Below, one piece after another: positions 33,479-44,451 of a stretch of DNA of 64,000 bases; position 1 is the first letter of the stretch; every line of letters starts with the position of its first letter. The notes beneath the pieces are model-generated. The model was not told the DNA's origin, made no database searches, and worked only from the letters and a program-made list of their open reading frames with translations. The DNA lies in contig NZ_KI421511.1 of NCBI RefSeq assembly GCF_000473265.1, positions 6,120,360 to 6,184,359 on the forward strand. Direction: 5' to 3'. This DNA is from Amycolatopsis thermoflava N1165 (GTDB lineage Bacteria > Actinomycetota > Actinomycetes > Mycobacteriales > Pseudonocardiaceae). The position numbers and the translations under genes were made by a program.

Positions 33479-33964
33479 ATGGCACCGCTCATCATCCTGA
33501 TCGTCGTCACGCTGGTCCTCGCGCTCGCCGGCGCGGCCGGGGTCCGGTGGCTCAGACCGTGGCCGATGGCCGTGCGCGGCGGCGTCGCCGCGATGTTCAC
33601 CGCGACCGGCATCTCGCACTTCGTGGGCATGCGGCAGCAGCTCATCGACATGGTCCCGCCCGCGCTGCCCGCGCCCGCCCTGCTGGTGACCGTCACCGGC
33701 GTCCTGGAACTCGCCGGCGCCGTCGGCGTGCTGTGGCCGCGCACCGCCCCGTGGGCCGCGGCCGGGCTGACCGCCATGCTCGTGCTGATGTTCCCGGCGA
33801 ACGTGTACGCGGTGCAGAGCGGTGTGCTCACCGCGTGGGACGACCAGATCGTCCCGCGCACGCTCATGCAGGTCGTGTTCCTGGCCGCGACGCTGACGGT
33901 CTTCGTGCACGCCCGCCGCGGCGATCAGGCCCGGCTGAACCGGCCTGCCCACTCGCGCAGCTGA
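33479..33964 (+). CDS. DoxX family membrane protein
   Basis: A 161-residue protein with four hydrophobic segments, matching the DoxX/DoxX-like fold: GGVAAMFTATGISHFVGMRQ (about 35-54), VTGVLELAGAVGVLWP (about 75-90) and MLVLMFPANVYAVQSG (about 100-115). Roles of the family range from redox stress to resistance; none can be named here. GGAGGAG precedes ATG 33479. It is probably the target of the divergent TetR. The last 40 bases overlap the converging WYL gene. Confidence 0.83.
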   Translation: MAPLIILIVVTLVLALAGAAGVRWLRPWPMAVRGGVAAMFTATGISHFVGMRQQLIDMVPPALPAPALLVTVTGVLELAGAVGVLWPRTAPWAAAGLTAMLVLMFPANVYAVQSGVLTAWDDQIVPRTLMQVVFLAATLTVFVHARRGDQARLNRPAHSRS

Positions 33965-34878
33965 TCACGCAGCTCGGGCGGCCTGACCACGCGGAACTCC
34001 GCGCACAGCGAACCGAGCGCCAGCGCGGGCCAGTCCAGGGAGGCGGTCGTCATCCGCACCCGGCACCGGCCGGCGTCGACCTCCTCGACCGTGCCCCACC
34101 GGCCGATCCGCTCGCGCGCCACCGCCGCCGGCACCTCGACGAGGACCTCCACCTCATACGGCTGCGGCAACGCGCCGAGCGAGCTGCGGACGAACTCGGC
34201 GGCGTCGGCGGTGGGCAGTTCGCGTGGCCGGAACCGGGCGCCGGTGCCGCGTGGATCGGTGATCCGGTCGATGCGGAAGTTGCGCCACGCGTGCCGGGTG
34301 AGGTCGTAGGCGACCAGGTACCACTGCCGCCCGAGCGGGACCAGCCGCAGCGGCTCGACCTCCCGCTCGGACTCGCGGCCCCCGGCGTCGGTGTAGCCGA
34401 AGCGGATGCGTTCGCTGTCCCGGCAGGCCAGCGCGATCGTGGTGAGCAGGCCGGGGTCGATCCGGGGCGCCGACGCTCCCGGCCAGGTGGCGGGCACGGT
34501 CATCGCCCGCAGCGCGTCCACCCGCCTGCGCAGCCGGGCCGGCATCACCTGCACCACCTTCGCCAGCACCCGCACCGACGACTCCGCGATGCCGTCGACC
34601 GAACTCTGCGCGGCCGTCTGGAGCCCGACGGTCAGCGCCACCGCCTCTTCGTCGTCCACCACGAGCGGCGGCAGCGACGCGCCCGCCGCGAGCTGGTAGC
34701 CGCCGTCGACACCGCGCTGCGCCTCCACCGGGTAACCCAGCTCGCGCAGCCGGTCGATGTCCCGGCGCAGGGTGCGCGGTGAAACGCCCAGCCGCTCGGC
34801 CAATTCGCTGCCCGGCCAGTACCGGTGGGTCTGCAGCAGCGACAGCAACCGCAGCGTCCGCGAGCTCGTGTTCGCCAT
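33925..34878 (-). CDS. WYL-domain transcriptional regulator (YafY type)
   Basis: A 317-residue regulator with an HTH_11 domain (residues 7-60; GSELAERLGVSPRTLRRDID), a WYL domain (about 135-215; LRLVPLGRQWYLVAYDL, then RNFRIDRI) and a WCX-type C-terminus. ATG 34878 begins MANTSSRTLRLLSLLQ. It is divergent from a DinB-fold gene; such WYL-DinB and WYL-VOC pairs are common in actinobacteria. An inverted repeat between them is the likely operator. Confidence 0.88.
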   Translation of the reverse strand: MANTSSRTLRLLSLLQTHRYWPGSELAERLGVSPRTLRRDIDRLRELGYPVEAQRGVDGGYQLAAGASLPPLVVDDEEAVALTVGLQTAAQSSVDGIAESSVRVLAKVVQVMPARLRRRVDALRAMTVPATWPGASAPRIDPGLLTTIALACRDSERIRFGYTDAGGRESEREVEPLRLVPLGRQWYLVAYDLTRHAWRNFRIDRITDPRGTGARFRPRELPTADAAEFVRSSLGALPQPYEVEVLVEVPAAVARERIGRWGTVEEVDAGRCRVRMTTASLDWPALALGSLCAEFRVVRPPELRDQLREWAGRFSRA

Positions 34879-34897
34879 GTTCCCGATTCTCCCGCAA

Positions 34898-34920
34898 TTG
34901 CGGTCAAAAAGTGGCCGCAA
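34898..34920. promoter_or_regulatory. Operator between WYL regulator and DinB gene
   Basis: TTGCGGTCA and TGGCCGCAA flank AAAAG (8 of 9 positions complementary). The left arm overlaps a perfect 12-base palindrome CCGCAATTGCGG (34892-34903). Both sit in the divergent region and are candidate WYL-regulator sites. Confidence 0.6.
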
Positions 34921-34962
34921 GGGGTTCTACCTTGGTCTCAACGACGACGAAGGGACTCCGAA

Positions 34963-35484
34963 ATGACCTCCACCGAGACCGTCACCGGCGAGCGCGCGGA
35001 CCTGCTGGCCATGCTGGCCAAGCACCGCTTCTTCCTGACCTTCACCACCCGCGGCCTGACCGACGACCAGGCCCGGCAGCGCACCACGGCGAGCGAGCTG
35101 TGCCTCGGCGGGCTGATCAAGCACGTGACCGCGACCGAGCGGGGCTGGGCGAACTTCATCGTCGAGGGCGCCTCCGCGATGCCGAACTTCGAGGAGATGA
35201 CCGAGGAGGACTTCAAGCAGCGGGAGGACGAGTTCAAGCTGCTTCCGGACGAGACGCTGGCCGGCGTGATCGCGGAGTACGAAGCGGTCGCGCGCCGCAC
35301 CGACGGGCTGGTCGCCACCGTCGACCTGAGCGCGAGCCACGAGCTGCCGAAGGCGCCGTGGTTCACCGACAAGGAGTGGTCGAACCGGCGCGTGCTCATG
35401 CACATCGTCGCCGAGACCGCCCAGCACTCCGGCCACGCCGACATCATCCGCGAGTCCCTGGACGGCCAGAAGAGCATGGGCTGA
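34963..35484 (+). CDS. DinB family protein
   Basis: A 173-residue four-helix-bundle protein of the DinB/DUF664 group. GGLIKHVTATERGWANFIVE (about 47-66) has the first metal histidine, and HIVAETAQHSGHADIIRESL (about 146-165) has the H-x-x-x-H pair completing the triad. Some relatives are mycothiol-dependent transferases (MST subgroup); that activity is possible but not shown. ATG 34963 is used. The 3' end overlaps the converging monooxygenase gene by 41 bases. Confidence 0.83.
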   Translation: MTSTETVTGERADLLAMLAKHRFFLTFTTRGLTDDQARQRTTASELCLGGLIKHVTATERGWANFIVEGASAMPNFEEMTEEDFKQREDEFKLLPDETLAGVIAEYEAVARRTDGLVATVDLSASHELPKAPWFTDKEWSNRRVLMHIVAETAQHSGHADIIRESLDGQKSMG

Positions 35485-36658
35485 CCGGCGAGTCCCAGTC
35501 GATGCGGTATCCGTACAACCAGGCCATTGCTTCCGGTCCAGGCCGGTGCAGCTTGAACAGCAGCGGGAGCAGGTGCCGCATCACAGGACCGAGTGTCTTG
35601 CCGTCGCCGTTGCGCTTGCCCTGCGCCACCACGCGTTCCACCCGGTGGCGGCGCAGGGATTCGTACGTGGTGAACGCGTCGGGCACGTCGCCGGCGTCGC
35701 GCAGGCACTTCGCCAGCACGACCGCGTCTTCGATGGCCATCGACGCGCCCTGGCCGGAAGCAGGTGAGGTGGCGTGCGCCGCGTCGCCGACGATGATCAT
35801 GCGGTTCCGGTGCCAGACCGGCACCTTCGGGAAGTCGTAGGTGTTCCAGCCCGCGAAGATCTCGTCGGTGGCGGTCACGAGATCGCGGGCGGGACCGTCC
35901 TCTTCGGCGAAGAGGTCGAGGAGCCGGGCGCGCCACTCGTCCGCGGTGACGGCGGCCAGTTCTTCGCGTGCCTGCTCCCGAGGCTGGCGCGGGTTCGCGA
36001 ACCACCACACGTCGCCGTCGGGGTGGACGATGTAGGAGTAGAAGCAGCCGCGCCCGAACACCATGTGCATCTCGCCGGGCTCGACGTCGAGCCGCAGCCC
36101 CCTGGCGTAGCCCCCGGTGTTGAGCAAGGGCACGTACCGTGGCGGCGGCGCCCCGGGATCGATGATCGTGCGTACGGTCGAGCGCAGACCGTCGGCGCCG
36201 ATCAGCAGGTCGGCGTGCGCGGTGCTGCCGTCGGCGAAGGTGGCCGTCACGCCGCCGCCCTCCGGGGTGGCGGCGACCAGCCGCTTGCCGTACTCGGTCG
36301 GCACGCCACGCCGCACCGCCTCGTCGCGCAGCGAGTCGTAGAGATCGGCCCGCCTGATGGTCTGCGTGCCGGTCCCGTCGGGCAACGCCGCGCCGAAGCC
36401 GAACTCGGCTATGGGCTTCCCGCCCATGCCGATGGACATTCTCGTGGTCGCGAACCCCTTGTCGCGCACCACCGCCTGCAGGTCGAGGGCGCCGAGCGCC
36501 GCGATGCCGTTGACCGCCAGGGTCAGGAACGCTCCGACGCCGTCCGCGCCACGGTTGTACGCCTCGTAGACGGTCGCCTCGATGCCGGCCCGCTGCAGTG
36601 CCATCGCGGTGACCGGACCGGCGATGCCGCCGACGATCACCAGTGCGTTGATAGTCAT
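35444..36658 (-). CDS. FAD-dependent monooxygenase
   Basis: A 404-residue class A flavin monooxygenase (PHBH fold). The N-terminus VIVGGIAGPVTAMALQRAGI shows Val where the first Gly of GxGxxG is expected, an oddity for FAD binding. The DG motif appears as DLLIGADGLRSTVR (about 153-166) and the second FAD motif GD as IIVGDAAHATSPASGQGASM (about 287-306). Members hydroxylate aromatics or drugs such as tetracycline using NAD(P)H and oxygen. ATG 36658 lies inside one arm of a palindrome shared with the divergent PadR gene, so initiation and repression overlap. Confidence 0.85.
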   Translation of the reverse strand: MTINALVIVGGIAGPVTAMALQRAGIEATVYEAYNRGADGVGAFLTLAVNGIAALGALDLQAVVRDKGFATTRMSIGMGGKPIAEFGFGAALPDGTGTQTIRRADLYDSLRDEAVRRGVPTEYGKRLVAATPEGGGVTATFADGSTAHADLLIGADGLRSTVRTIIDPGAPPPRYVPLLNTGGYARGLRLDVEPGEMHMVFGRGCFYSYIVHPDGDVWWFANPRQPREQAREELAAVTADEWRARLLDLFAEEDGPARDLVTATDEIFAGWNTYDFPKVPVWHRNRMIIVGDAAHATSPASGQGASMAIEDAVVLAKCLRDAGDVPDAFTTYESLRRHRVERVVAQGKRNGDGKTLGPVMRHLLPLLFKLHRPGPEAMAWLYGYRIDWDSPVSPCSSGRPGTRG

Positions 36659-36685
36659 AAAATGACTATACATTTCATGACTATC
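36651..36685. promoter_or_regulatory. PadR-type operator overlapping the monooxygenase start codon
   Basis: ATAGTCAT (36651-36658) and ATGACTAT (36662-36669) form a perfect 8-3-8 inverted repeat, with a third half-site ATGACTAT at 36678-36685. The first arm is also the first codons of the minus-strand monooxygenase. The PadR gene starts 30 bases to the right. Confidence 0.68.
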
Positions 36686-36714
36686 AAGTCAAGGCGGCGG
36701 TTAAGGTCGTGGGC

Positions 36715-37317
36715 GTGGCGAGGAGCATTCATCGGCGGTCCGTGCTGGCACTCGTGCTGCTCTCCCTGCTGGCCGAGCAGCCCATGCACCCGTACCGCAT
36801 GCGCGAGCTGATCAAGGAGCGCGGCAAGGACCGGATCGCGAACGTTGCGCAGCGCAACAGCGTGTATCAGACCATCGACCGCCTGTTGCGCGCAGAGCTG
36901 ATCGCCGTCCGGGAGACCGAGCGCGACGAGCGCCGTCCCGAGCGCACCGTCTACGAGATCACCGACGCCGGCCGGTCGGCCCTCCGCGACTGGACCGCCG
37001 AGATGCTCGGCAGCCCGGCGCGCGAGTTCCCGGAGTTCCCGGCAGCGCTCGCCACCCTCATGGTCCTGACCCCGGAGGAGGCGCTTGCCCGGCTGTCCGA
37101 CCGTGCGGCCGAGCTGTCCACCTCGCTGGCGGCCGACCGCGCGGCACTCCAGGCGGTTCCCGGCCTCCCGCGCCTGTTCCTCCTGGACGAGGAGTACTCG
37201 ATCGCCGTTCGCGAGGCGGAGCTGAAGTGGGTCGACTGCCTGCTGGCGGCGCTCCGGTCTGGTGAGCTCACCTGGTCGGAGGCCTCGATACGCGCCGTGG
37301 CGGAGAAGTTCGCGTAG
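36715..37317 (+). CDS. PadR family transcriptional regulator
   Basis: A 200-residue PadR/AphA-like regulator: winged HTH at about residues 8-85 (MHPYRMRELIKERGKDR, NSVYQTIDRLLRAELIAVRE, YEITDAGRSALRDW) and a C-terminal helical dimer domain (about 95-195). GTG 36715 is favoured because AAGG lies eight bases upstream; GTG 36709, two codons earlier, is possible. It most likely represses itself and the divergent monooxygenase, in a typical drug- or phenolic-responsive switch. A DUF4097 gene lies 96 bases downstream. Confidence 0.87.
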   Translation: MARSIHRRSVLALVLLSLLAEQPMHPYRMRELIKERGKDRIANVAQRNSVYQTIDRLLRAELIAVRETERDERRPERTVYEITDAGRSALRDWTAEMLGSPAREFPEFPAALATLMVLTPEEALARLSDRAAELSTSLAADRAALQAVPGLPRLFLLDEEYSIAVREAELKWVDCLLAALRSGELTWSEASIRAVAEKFA

Positions 37318-37413
37318 GTGTCAGCGGCGGCGTCAGCGCGGTGACGGCCCGGTGTCAGCGCTCCCGGCGAGAGTTGTCCTCAACAGCAGGAACAACGAGC
37401 ACAGGAGAGCACG

Positions 37414-38076
37414 ATGCAGAACTTCCACACCCCGGCCCCGATCGCCGCCTTCGCCGACATCCCCGCCGGGAGCATCCGTTTCGTGGCCGCCGACCGGGCC
37501 GACACCACCGTCGAGGTCCGGCCGGCGGACGCCGCGAAGAGGCGTGACGTGCGGGCCGCCGAGCAGACCACTGTGGCCTACACCGATGGCGTGCTGCGGA
37601 TCGCCGCCCCGGCCGGGAACCAGATCCTCGGCAGCTCCGGTTTCATCGCGGTGACGGTCCAGCTGCCTGCAGGATCCAGCGTCGAGGCGACGGGCGCCAG
37701 TGTCGAGCTGCGTGGCACCGGGCGGCTCGGCGAGGTCACCGTCGAGGGCGCGCACGGCGAGATCGAACTCGACGAGGCGGCGGCCGTCCGGGTCGAGACG
37801 CAGGCGGGTGACGTCACGGTCGGCCGCTTGACCGGGCCCGCGCGGATCACCACCCGCAAGGGCGACATCCGCATCGCCGAGGCCGAACGCGGCGAGGTCG
37901 TGCTCCGCACCGAGGCCGGTGACGTGTCGGTGGGCGCCGCCGCGGGGGTTTCCGCTTCGCTGGACGCGGGCACCAGCTTCGGCCGGATCCACAACTCGCT
38001 CCGCAACAGCGGGCACGCCGGCCTCACCATCCGCGCCACCACGGACTACGGCGACATCAACGCGCGCAGCCTGTGA
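37414..38076 (+). CDS. DUF4097 beta-helix protein (cytosolic type)
   Basis: A 220-residue protein made of repeated short beta strands of the DUF4097 (putative adhesin) type: VRVETQAGDVTVGRL, ARITTRKGDIRIAEA and VVLRTEAGDVSVGAA repeat the T-x-x-G-D-(V/I)-x-(V/I) pattern about every 20 residues. No signal peptide or anchor is seen. In actinobacteria such genes often follow PadR genes, as here. The function is unknown. A GAGAGCACG sequence precedes ATG 37414. Another DUF4097 protein, with a membrane anchor, is at 55410-56087. Confidence 0.82.
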   Translation: MQNFHTPAPIAAFADIPAGSIRFVAADRADTTVEVRPADAAKRRDVRAAEQTTVAYTDGVLRIAAPAGNQILGSSGFIAVTVQLPAGSSVEATGASVELRGTGRLGEVTVEGAHGEIELDEAAAVRVETQAGDVTVGRLTGPARITTRKGDIRIAEAERGEVVLRTEAGDVSVGAAAGVSASLDAGTSFGRIHNSLRNSGHAGLTIRATTDYGDINARSL

Positions 38077-38082
38077 AGCGGG

Positions 38083-38300
38083 TCAGGTACCGAGCCCCAG
38101 GGCCGCGCACGCGCCGTCCACGGCAACGCGGCGAAGCGCGTCCTGGGGCACATCGGGGAACTGGACGGTGCAGTCCTGGATCCCGCCGAACGCGATCACC
38201 GCACCCGGCGCACGACGGGCGCGGAGTTGGCCGGCACGGCCCCGGTGCCCGCGGTGCCGATCGCGACCGCCCCGGCGGTCGAGGACTACGCGCGCCGAGA
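38083..38300 (-). pseudogene. Possible C-terminal fragment of a regulator gene
   Basis: Between the DUF4097 and SDR genes the minus strand reads GAVIAFGGIQDCTVQFPDVP and then QDALRRVAVDGACAALG before a stop at 38083. This looks like the final helices of a TetR-type effector domain, but the sequence further upstream becomes Arg-rich nonsense and no HTH is present. If real, it is a relic. A weak call. Confidence 0.25.
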
Positions 38301-38308
38301 ACACCGGG

Positions 38309-39073
38309 TCAGGTGCGGTCGCGCCCCGCGACGAGGCTGGAGATCCGGCGCAGCAGGCCGCGCGGCAGCAGCCCGCCGATGGCGACGATCGCCTTGTACT
38401 GGGGCGACGGGATGGAGATGACCTTCCCGCGCCGCAGGTCGGCCAGGCCCTCGGCGACCACCCGGTCGGCCTTGAGCCAGAACGCCTTCGGCCCCGGCTT
38501 CTCCAGCCCGGCTCGCTCGTGGAACTCGGTCTCGGTGAACCCCGGGCACAGCGCGGTCATCCGAATGCCCGCAGGCAGCGCCGCCGCGATGCCCTCGGTG
38601 AACGAGGTGACCCAGTTCTTGCTCGCTGTGTACGTCGAGCCGCGGCCGGAGAAGAAACCGGCCACGCTGGACACGTTGATGATGTCGCCGCGGCCGCGCT
38701 CGATCATCCCGGGCAGGGCCGCCCGGGTCAGCCGCAGCACGGCGGTCACGTTCACGTCAAGCTGCGCCTGCAGCTCGTCCACCGGCGCGGTCCAGAACTC
38801 GCCGGCCAGGCCGAACCCGGCGTTGTTGACCAGCATGTCGACCGGCTCCGCGGCCAGCCGCGCTTCGACAGCCGCCCGGCCCTCCGCCGACGCGAGGTCC
38901 GCGGGCAACGCGACCGCCTTGATCCGGTGCCGCCGCGACAGCTCGCCGGCAAGCGCTTCCAGCCGCTCCGCGTTGCGGGCGACGAGGACCAGGTCGTAGC
39001 CCTCCTCGGCGAGCCGGCGGGCGAACGCGGCGCCGATCCCGGCGGTCGCGCCGGTGACGAGGGCGGTGCTCAC
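38309..39073 (-). CDS. SDR family NAD(P)-dependent oxidoreductase
   Basis: A 254-residue SDR of the DltE-like subgroup: TGATAGIG at 7-14, [12 protein letters not shown] at about 85-96, the catalytic Ser in [10 protein letters not shown] at about 139 and YTASK at about 152-156. The C-terminal [18 protein letters not shown] tail is amphipathic and may associate with the membrane. GTG 39073 overlaps the stop of the upstream membrane-protein gene (GTGA), so the two are co-expressed. The substrate is unknown. Confidence 0.87.
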   Translation of the reverse strand: MSTALVTGATAGIGAAFARRLAEEGYDLVLVARNAERLEALAGELSRRHRIKAVALPADLASAEGRAAVEARLAAEPVDMLVNNAGFGLAGEFWTAPVDELQAQLDVNVTAVLRLTRAALPGMIERGRGDIINVSSVAGFFSGRGSTYTASKNWVTSFTEGIAAALPAGIRMTALCPGFTETEFHERAGLEKPGPKAFWLKADRVVAEGLADLRRGKVISIPSPQYKAIVAIGGLLPRGLLRRISSLVAGRDRT

Positions 39074-39795
39074 TGGGCGGGCCCGCTCGGCGGCGGCGTG
39101 CTCAGGCCCGGCTGCTCGGACTGACCGGGCTGCCAGTGGCGGCCCGCCGCGGGGTACTCCTCGTCGAACGGGTCCACGATGTCGGCGATCTCGCCGAGGT
39201 CGCGGAGCAGCCGCTCCAGCCGGGACGGCCCGGCCTGCGGCGCGACGCTGGCGAGCACCCACTCGTTCTCCAGCCACGCCACGCCGACGTCGCCGCCGAG
39301 CGCGTCGGCGGCGTCCACGAGTTCCTGGGTGATGACCGCGCGGGCGCCTTCGGGGTCGTCGGCGAACGCGTAGCGCTGGCCCACCGGGCCGAGCAGCTCC
39401 GGCATGTCCGCGCGCTGGAACGGCACGCTGGCCAGCCACAGCTCGACGAGCACCGGGTGCACGCGGTTGCAGCGCACGGCGACCACGACCGCCGGGATCT
39501 GGCCGTCGGCCTCGATGTCGAACACGAACACCGGGCGGCGGCCGTCGGCGGTGAAGGTGGAGCCGACGACGACGTTGACCGCCGTCTCGGCGCGGAAGTA
39601 CCCGAGCGCCCCGCCGGACCACTGCCGGACGAGCCGCTCGTCCTCCTCGACGAACTGCCATCCGCGCAGGTCGGACCAGCGCATCCGCTCCCGGTTACGG
39701 GAGCCCTCCCTGGTCCGGTCGACGGCGAGCAGCAGCAGCCCCGCCACCAGTGCGACGGCGGCGATGACGAACCAGACCCACGCCGGAATACCCAC
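39070..39795 (-). CDS. Membrane-anchored hypothetical protein
   Basis: A 241-residue protein with one N-terminal transmembrane segment ([20 protein letters not shown], residues 6-25) and a soluble domain of a conserved actinobacterial type: [40 protein letters not shown] and [16 protein letters not shown]. The C-terminal 25 residues are Pro/Gln/Ser-rich and disordered. No function is known. It is coupled to the SDR gene downstream and lies 60 bases from the end of clpB. Confidence 0.65.
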   Translation of the reverse strand: MGIPAWVWFVIAAVALVAGLLLLAVDRTREGSRNRERMRWSDLRGWQFVEEDERLVRQWSGGALGYFRAETAVNVVVGSTFTADGRRPVFVFDIEADGQIPAVVVAVRCNRVHPVLVELWLASVPFQRADMPELLGPVGQRYAFADDPEGARAVITQELVDAADALGGDVGVAWLENEWVLASVAPQAGPSRLERLLRDLGEIADIVDPFDEEYPAAGRHWQPGQSEQPGLSTPPPSGPAQ

Positions 39796-39855
39796 GAGGG
39801 TGAGGGTAGCGCGCCGGGCCGCTGAACCAAGGTCAGCGGCCCGTGTCGCAACCCG

Positions 39856-42459
<2,604 letters not shown>

Positions 42460-42529
42460 CCCACACTCCATGTCGCATGCCTGCCGGAGACCTTCCTCCA
42501 GGTCCCTCGACATCTACAACGTCAACAAA

Positions 42530-42550
42530 CTTGAGCGTGTTCCGCTCAAC
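42530..42550. promoter_or_regulatory. HAIR operator (HspR site) of clpB
   Basis: CTTGAGC-N7-GCTCAAC matches the known HspR-associated inverted repeat CTTGAGT-N7-ACTCAAG in spacing and core. HspR encoded at 49718-50155 should bind here with DnaK as corepressor. Confidence 0.88.
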
Positions 42551-42570
42551 CCTGATTTTTCTCCTTGCGG

Positions 42571-42594
42571 AATGGTCAAGAAACGTTGACCATT
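42571..42594. promoter_or_regulatory. Operator of ArsR-type regulator gene
   Basis: AATGGTCAA and TTGACCATT flank GAAACG, a perfect 9-6-9 inverted repeat that ends six bases before ATG 42601. The location suggests autorepression close to the transcription and translation start. Confidence 0.65.
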
Positions 42595-42600
42595 GCTCAC

Positions 42601-43140
42601 ATGCCTGACGACGATCAACTCGAGACGTTCCGCGTCACCACCGACGAACAGCTGCGCGCCGTGTCCAACCTGACGCGCCACCGGATCATGGCCGTGCTCC
42701 GCTTCGAGCCGGCGACGATCACCCAGATCGCCGAACGGGTCGGTCTCGCGAAGGGGAGTTCGAGCTACCACGTGCGGCTGCTGGAAAAGGCCGGCCTGGT
42801 GAAGGTCGTGCGGACGCGCAAGGTCCGGGGGGTCGTCGAGCGGTATTACGCGATGGCCGCGCGCAGCATCGAGCTGCCCGATCCGGGCGAGGGCGGGCCG
42901 GACGTGCTGATGCGGCACGCGGTGGCGGACCTGGAGGCATCGCCCGCGGACGGCGAGCGGCACGTGCGGATGGCGCACCTGCGGCTCACCGACGAGCAGT
43001 TCGCCGAGCTGGGCGCGCGGCTGAACGCGCTGGCGGACGAGTACCGGGAGCTGTCCGATCCGTCGCTGCCGGACACCTCGCTCGTCTTCGCGCTGTTCCA
43101 CCCGGCGCAGGGCGCCAAGACCGAAGGAGGCGCCAGATGA
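42601..43140 (+). CDS. ArsR-type winged-helix transcriptional regulator
   Basis: A 179-residue regulator. The winged HTH (residues about 18-80) reads LTRHRIMAVLRFEPATITQI, then VGLAKGSSSYHVRLLEKAGL with the ERYYAMAARSI wing, as in the HTH_20/ArsR group. The C-terminal half is helical and may bind a ligand. It is transcribed away from clpB. Its stop overlaps the start of an MFS exporter (ATGA), so it likely controls that exporter through the inverted repeat just upstream. Confidence 0.85.
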   Translation: MPDDDQLETFRVTTDEQLRAVSNLTRHRIMAVLRFEPATITQIAERVGLAKGSSSYHVRLLEKAGLVKVVRTRKVRGVVERYYAMAARSIELPDPGEGGPDVLMRHAVADLEASPADGERHVRMAHLRLTDEQFAELGARLNALADEYRELSDPSLPDTSLVFALFHPAQGAKTEGGAR

Positions 43141-44384
43141 CCTCGGACGTCCGGAAGAAGTTGCCGGCCGGGTTCGGCCGGTTGTGGACCGCGCAGACGA
43201 TCTCCTCGCTCGGCGACGGGGTGACGCACGCCGCGCTGCCGCTCATCGCATTGACGCTGACGCGGGAGCCGATGGCGCTCGCCGTCGTCACGGCTGCCGG
43301 GACGCTGCCGTGGCTGCTCTTCGGCGTGCTTGGCGGTGCGCTGGTGGACCGCTGGGACCGGCGCCGCACGATGTGGGTCGCGGACGCGGCACGCGCGGCG
43401 CTGCTCGCGGTCCCCGCCACGGCGGCGGTGTTCGACGTCCTGTCCATCCCGCTGCTCGCGACCATCGCCTTCCTGCTCGGCCTCGGCGGACTCTTCTTCG
43501 ACACCGCCGCCACCGCCTATCTCCCGGACCTGCTCCGTCGCGACCCCGCGCTCCTGGAACGCGCCAACTCCCGGCTGCGCGGCGCGCAGACCGCCATGTC
43601 CGGCTTCGCGGGGCCACCCGCGGGCAGTGCGCTGCTCGCGCTCGGGCGGGCCGTCCCGCTGCTCGCCGACGCGGTGTCGTTCCTGCTCTCCGCACTGCTC
43701 GTGCGCACGCTGCCGGCCATGCCCAGGCCCGTGCCGGAGGTCCGCGAGTCGCTGCTCCGCCAGGCGCGGGCCGGGGCCTCGTACGTCTTCCGGGACCGGG
43801 TGCTGCTCGGGCTCGCGCTTCGCCCGGCGGTCGGGAACGTCGCCTTCCTCGCCGTGGAGACCGTCCTCGCCCTCTTCGCGCACGACCGCCTCGGCATCGA
43901 CACCTACGGCTTCGGCCTGCTCCTCACGGCGGAGGCCACCGGCGGCCTGCTCGGTGCCGCCATCGCCGCCCACCTCGGCAGGCGACTCGGCACCGGCACC
44001 GCGCTGACCTGCACGGCCGCCGTCGAGGGGCTCGCCATCCTTGGCCTGGCCGCCGCTTCGAACCCGTATCTGGCCGGGCTGGCGCTGGCCGTCTGCGGCG
44101 CCGGCATGGGCGCCACGATGGTGCTCGGTCCCTCCCTCCGGCAGGCCATCGTCCCGGCTCACCTCATGGGCCGGGTCGCCTCCACCTCCCGGATGCTGGC
44201 CATGTGCGCCGCCCCGCTCGGGGCCTTCGTCGGCGGTTGGCTGGCCACCACCTACGACGTCCGCACCCCCCTCTACGCCGCTGCCGTTCTCCTGCTGGCG
44301 ATGACGGCCGTCACGGCATCCATGACCAGCAACCGCCGGGTCGAAGCGGCGCTGCGTGCCGCCGCCCCCGTCGCGGTGCCGTGA
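43137..44384 (+). CDS. MFS exporter (MFS_3/enterobactin-exporter type)
   Basis: A 415-residue, 12-helix major facilitator protein of the EntS/MFS_3 group: FGRLWTAQTISSLGDGVTHA (helix 1), GGALVDRWDRRRTMWVADAA (loop 2-3) and ALLERANSRLRGAQTAMSGF (about 140-159), with FVGGWLATTYDVRTPLYAAA in helix 11-12. Such proteins export siderophores or drugs and are often next to an ArsR-type regulator, as here. The start overlaps that gene by four bases. A strong bidirectional terminator separates it from the converging DHA2 gene. Confidence 0.87.
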   Translation: MTSDVRKKLPAGFGRLWTAQTISSLGDGVTHAALPLIALTLTREPMALAVVTAAGTLPWLLFGVLGGALVDRWDRRRTMWVADAARAALLAVPATAAVFDVLSIPLLATIAFLLGLGGLFFDTAATAYLPDLLRRDPALLERANSRLRGAQTAMSGFAGPPAGSALLALGRAVPLLADAVSFLLSALLVRTLPAMPRPVPEVRESLLRQARAGASYVFRDRVLLGLALRPAVGNVAFLAVETVLALFAHDRLGIDTYGFGLLLTAEATGGLLGAAIAAHLGRRLGTGTALTCTAAVEGLAILGLAAASNPYLAGLALAVCGAGMGATMVLGPSLRQAIVPAHLMGRVASTSRMLAMCAAPLGAFVGGWLATTYDVRTPLYAAAVLLLAMTAVTASMTSNRRVEAALRAAAPVAVP

Positions 44385-44402
44385 CGCTGCCCCGGAAAAG
44401 CA

Positions 44403-44438
44403 CGAAGACCGCCTCCCGGGGGATTGAGGCGGTCTTCG
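44403..44438. terminator. Bidirectional terminator between converging MFS genes
   Basis: A perfect 13-base stem (CGAAGACCGCCTC with GAGGCGGTCTTCG) around a 10-base loop lies between the stops at 44384 and 44452. AAAAGCA precedes it, so it can end transcripts from both directions. Confidence 0.85.
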
Positions 44439-44451
44439 CGGGTTCGGTGGG

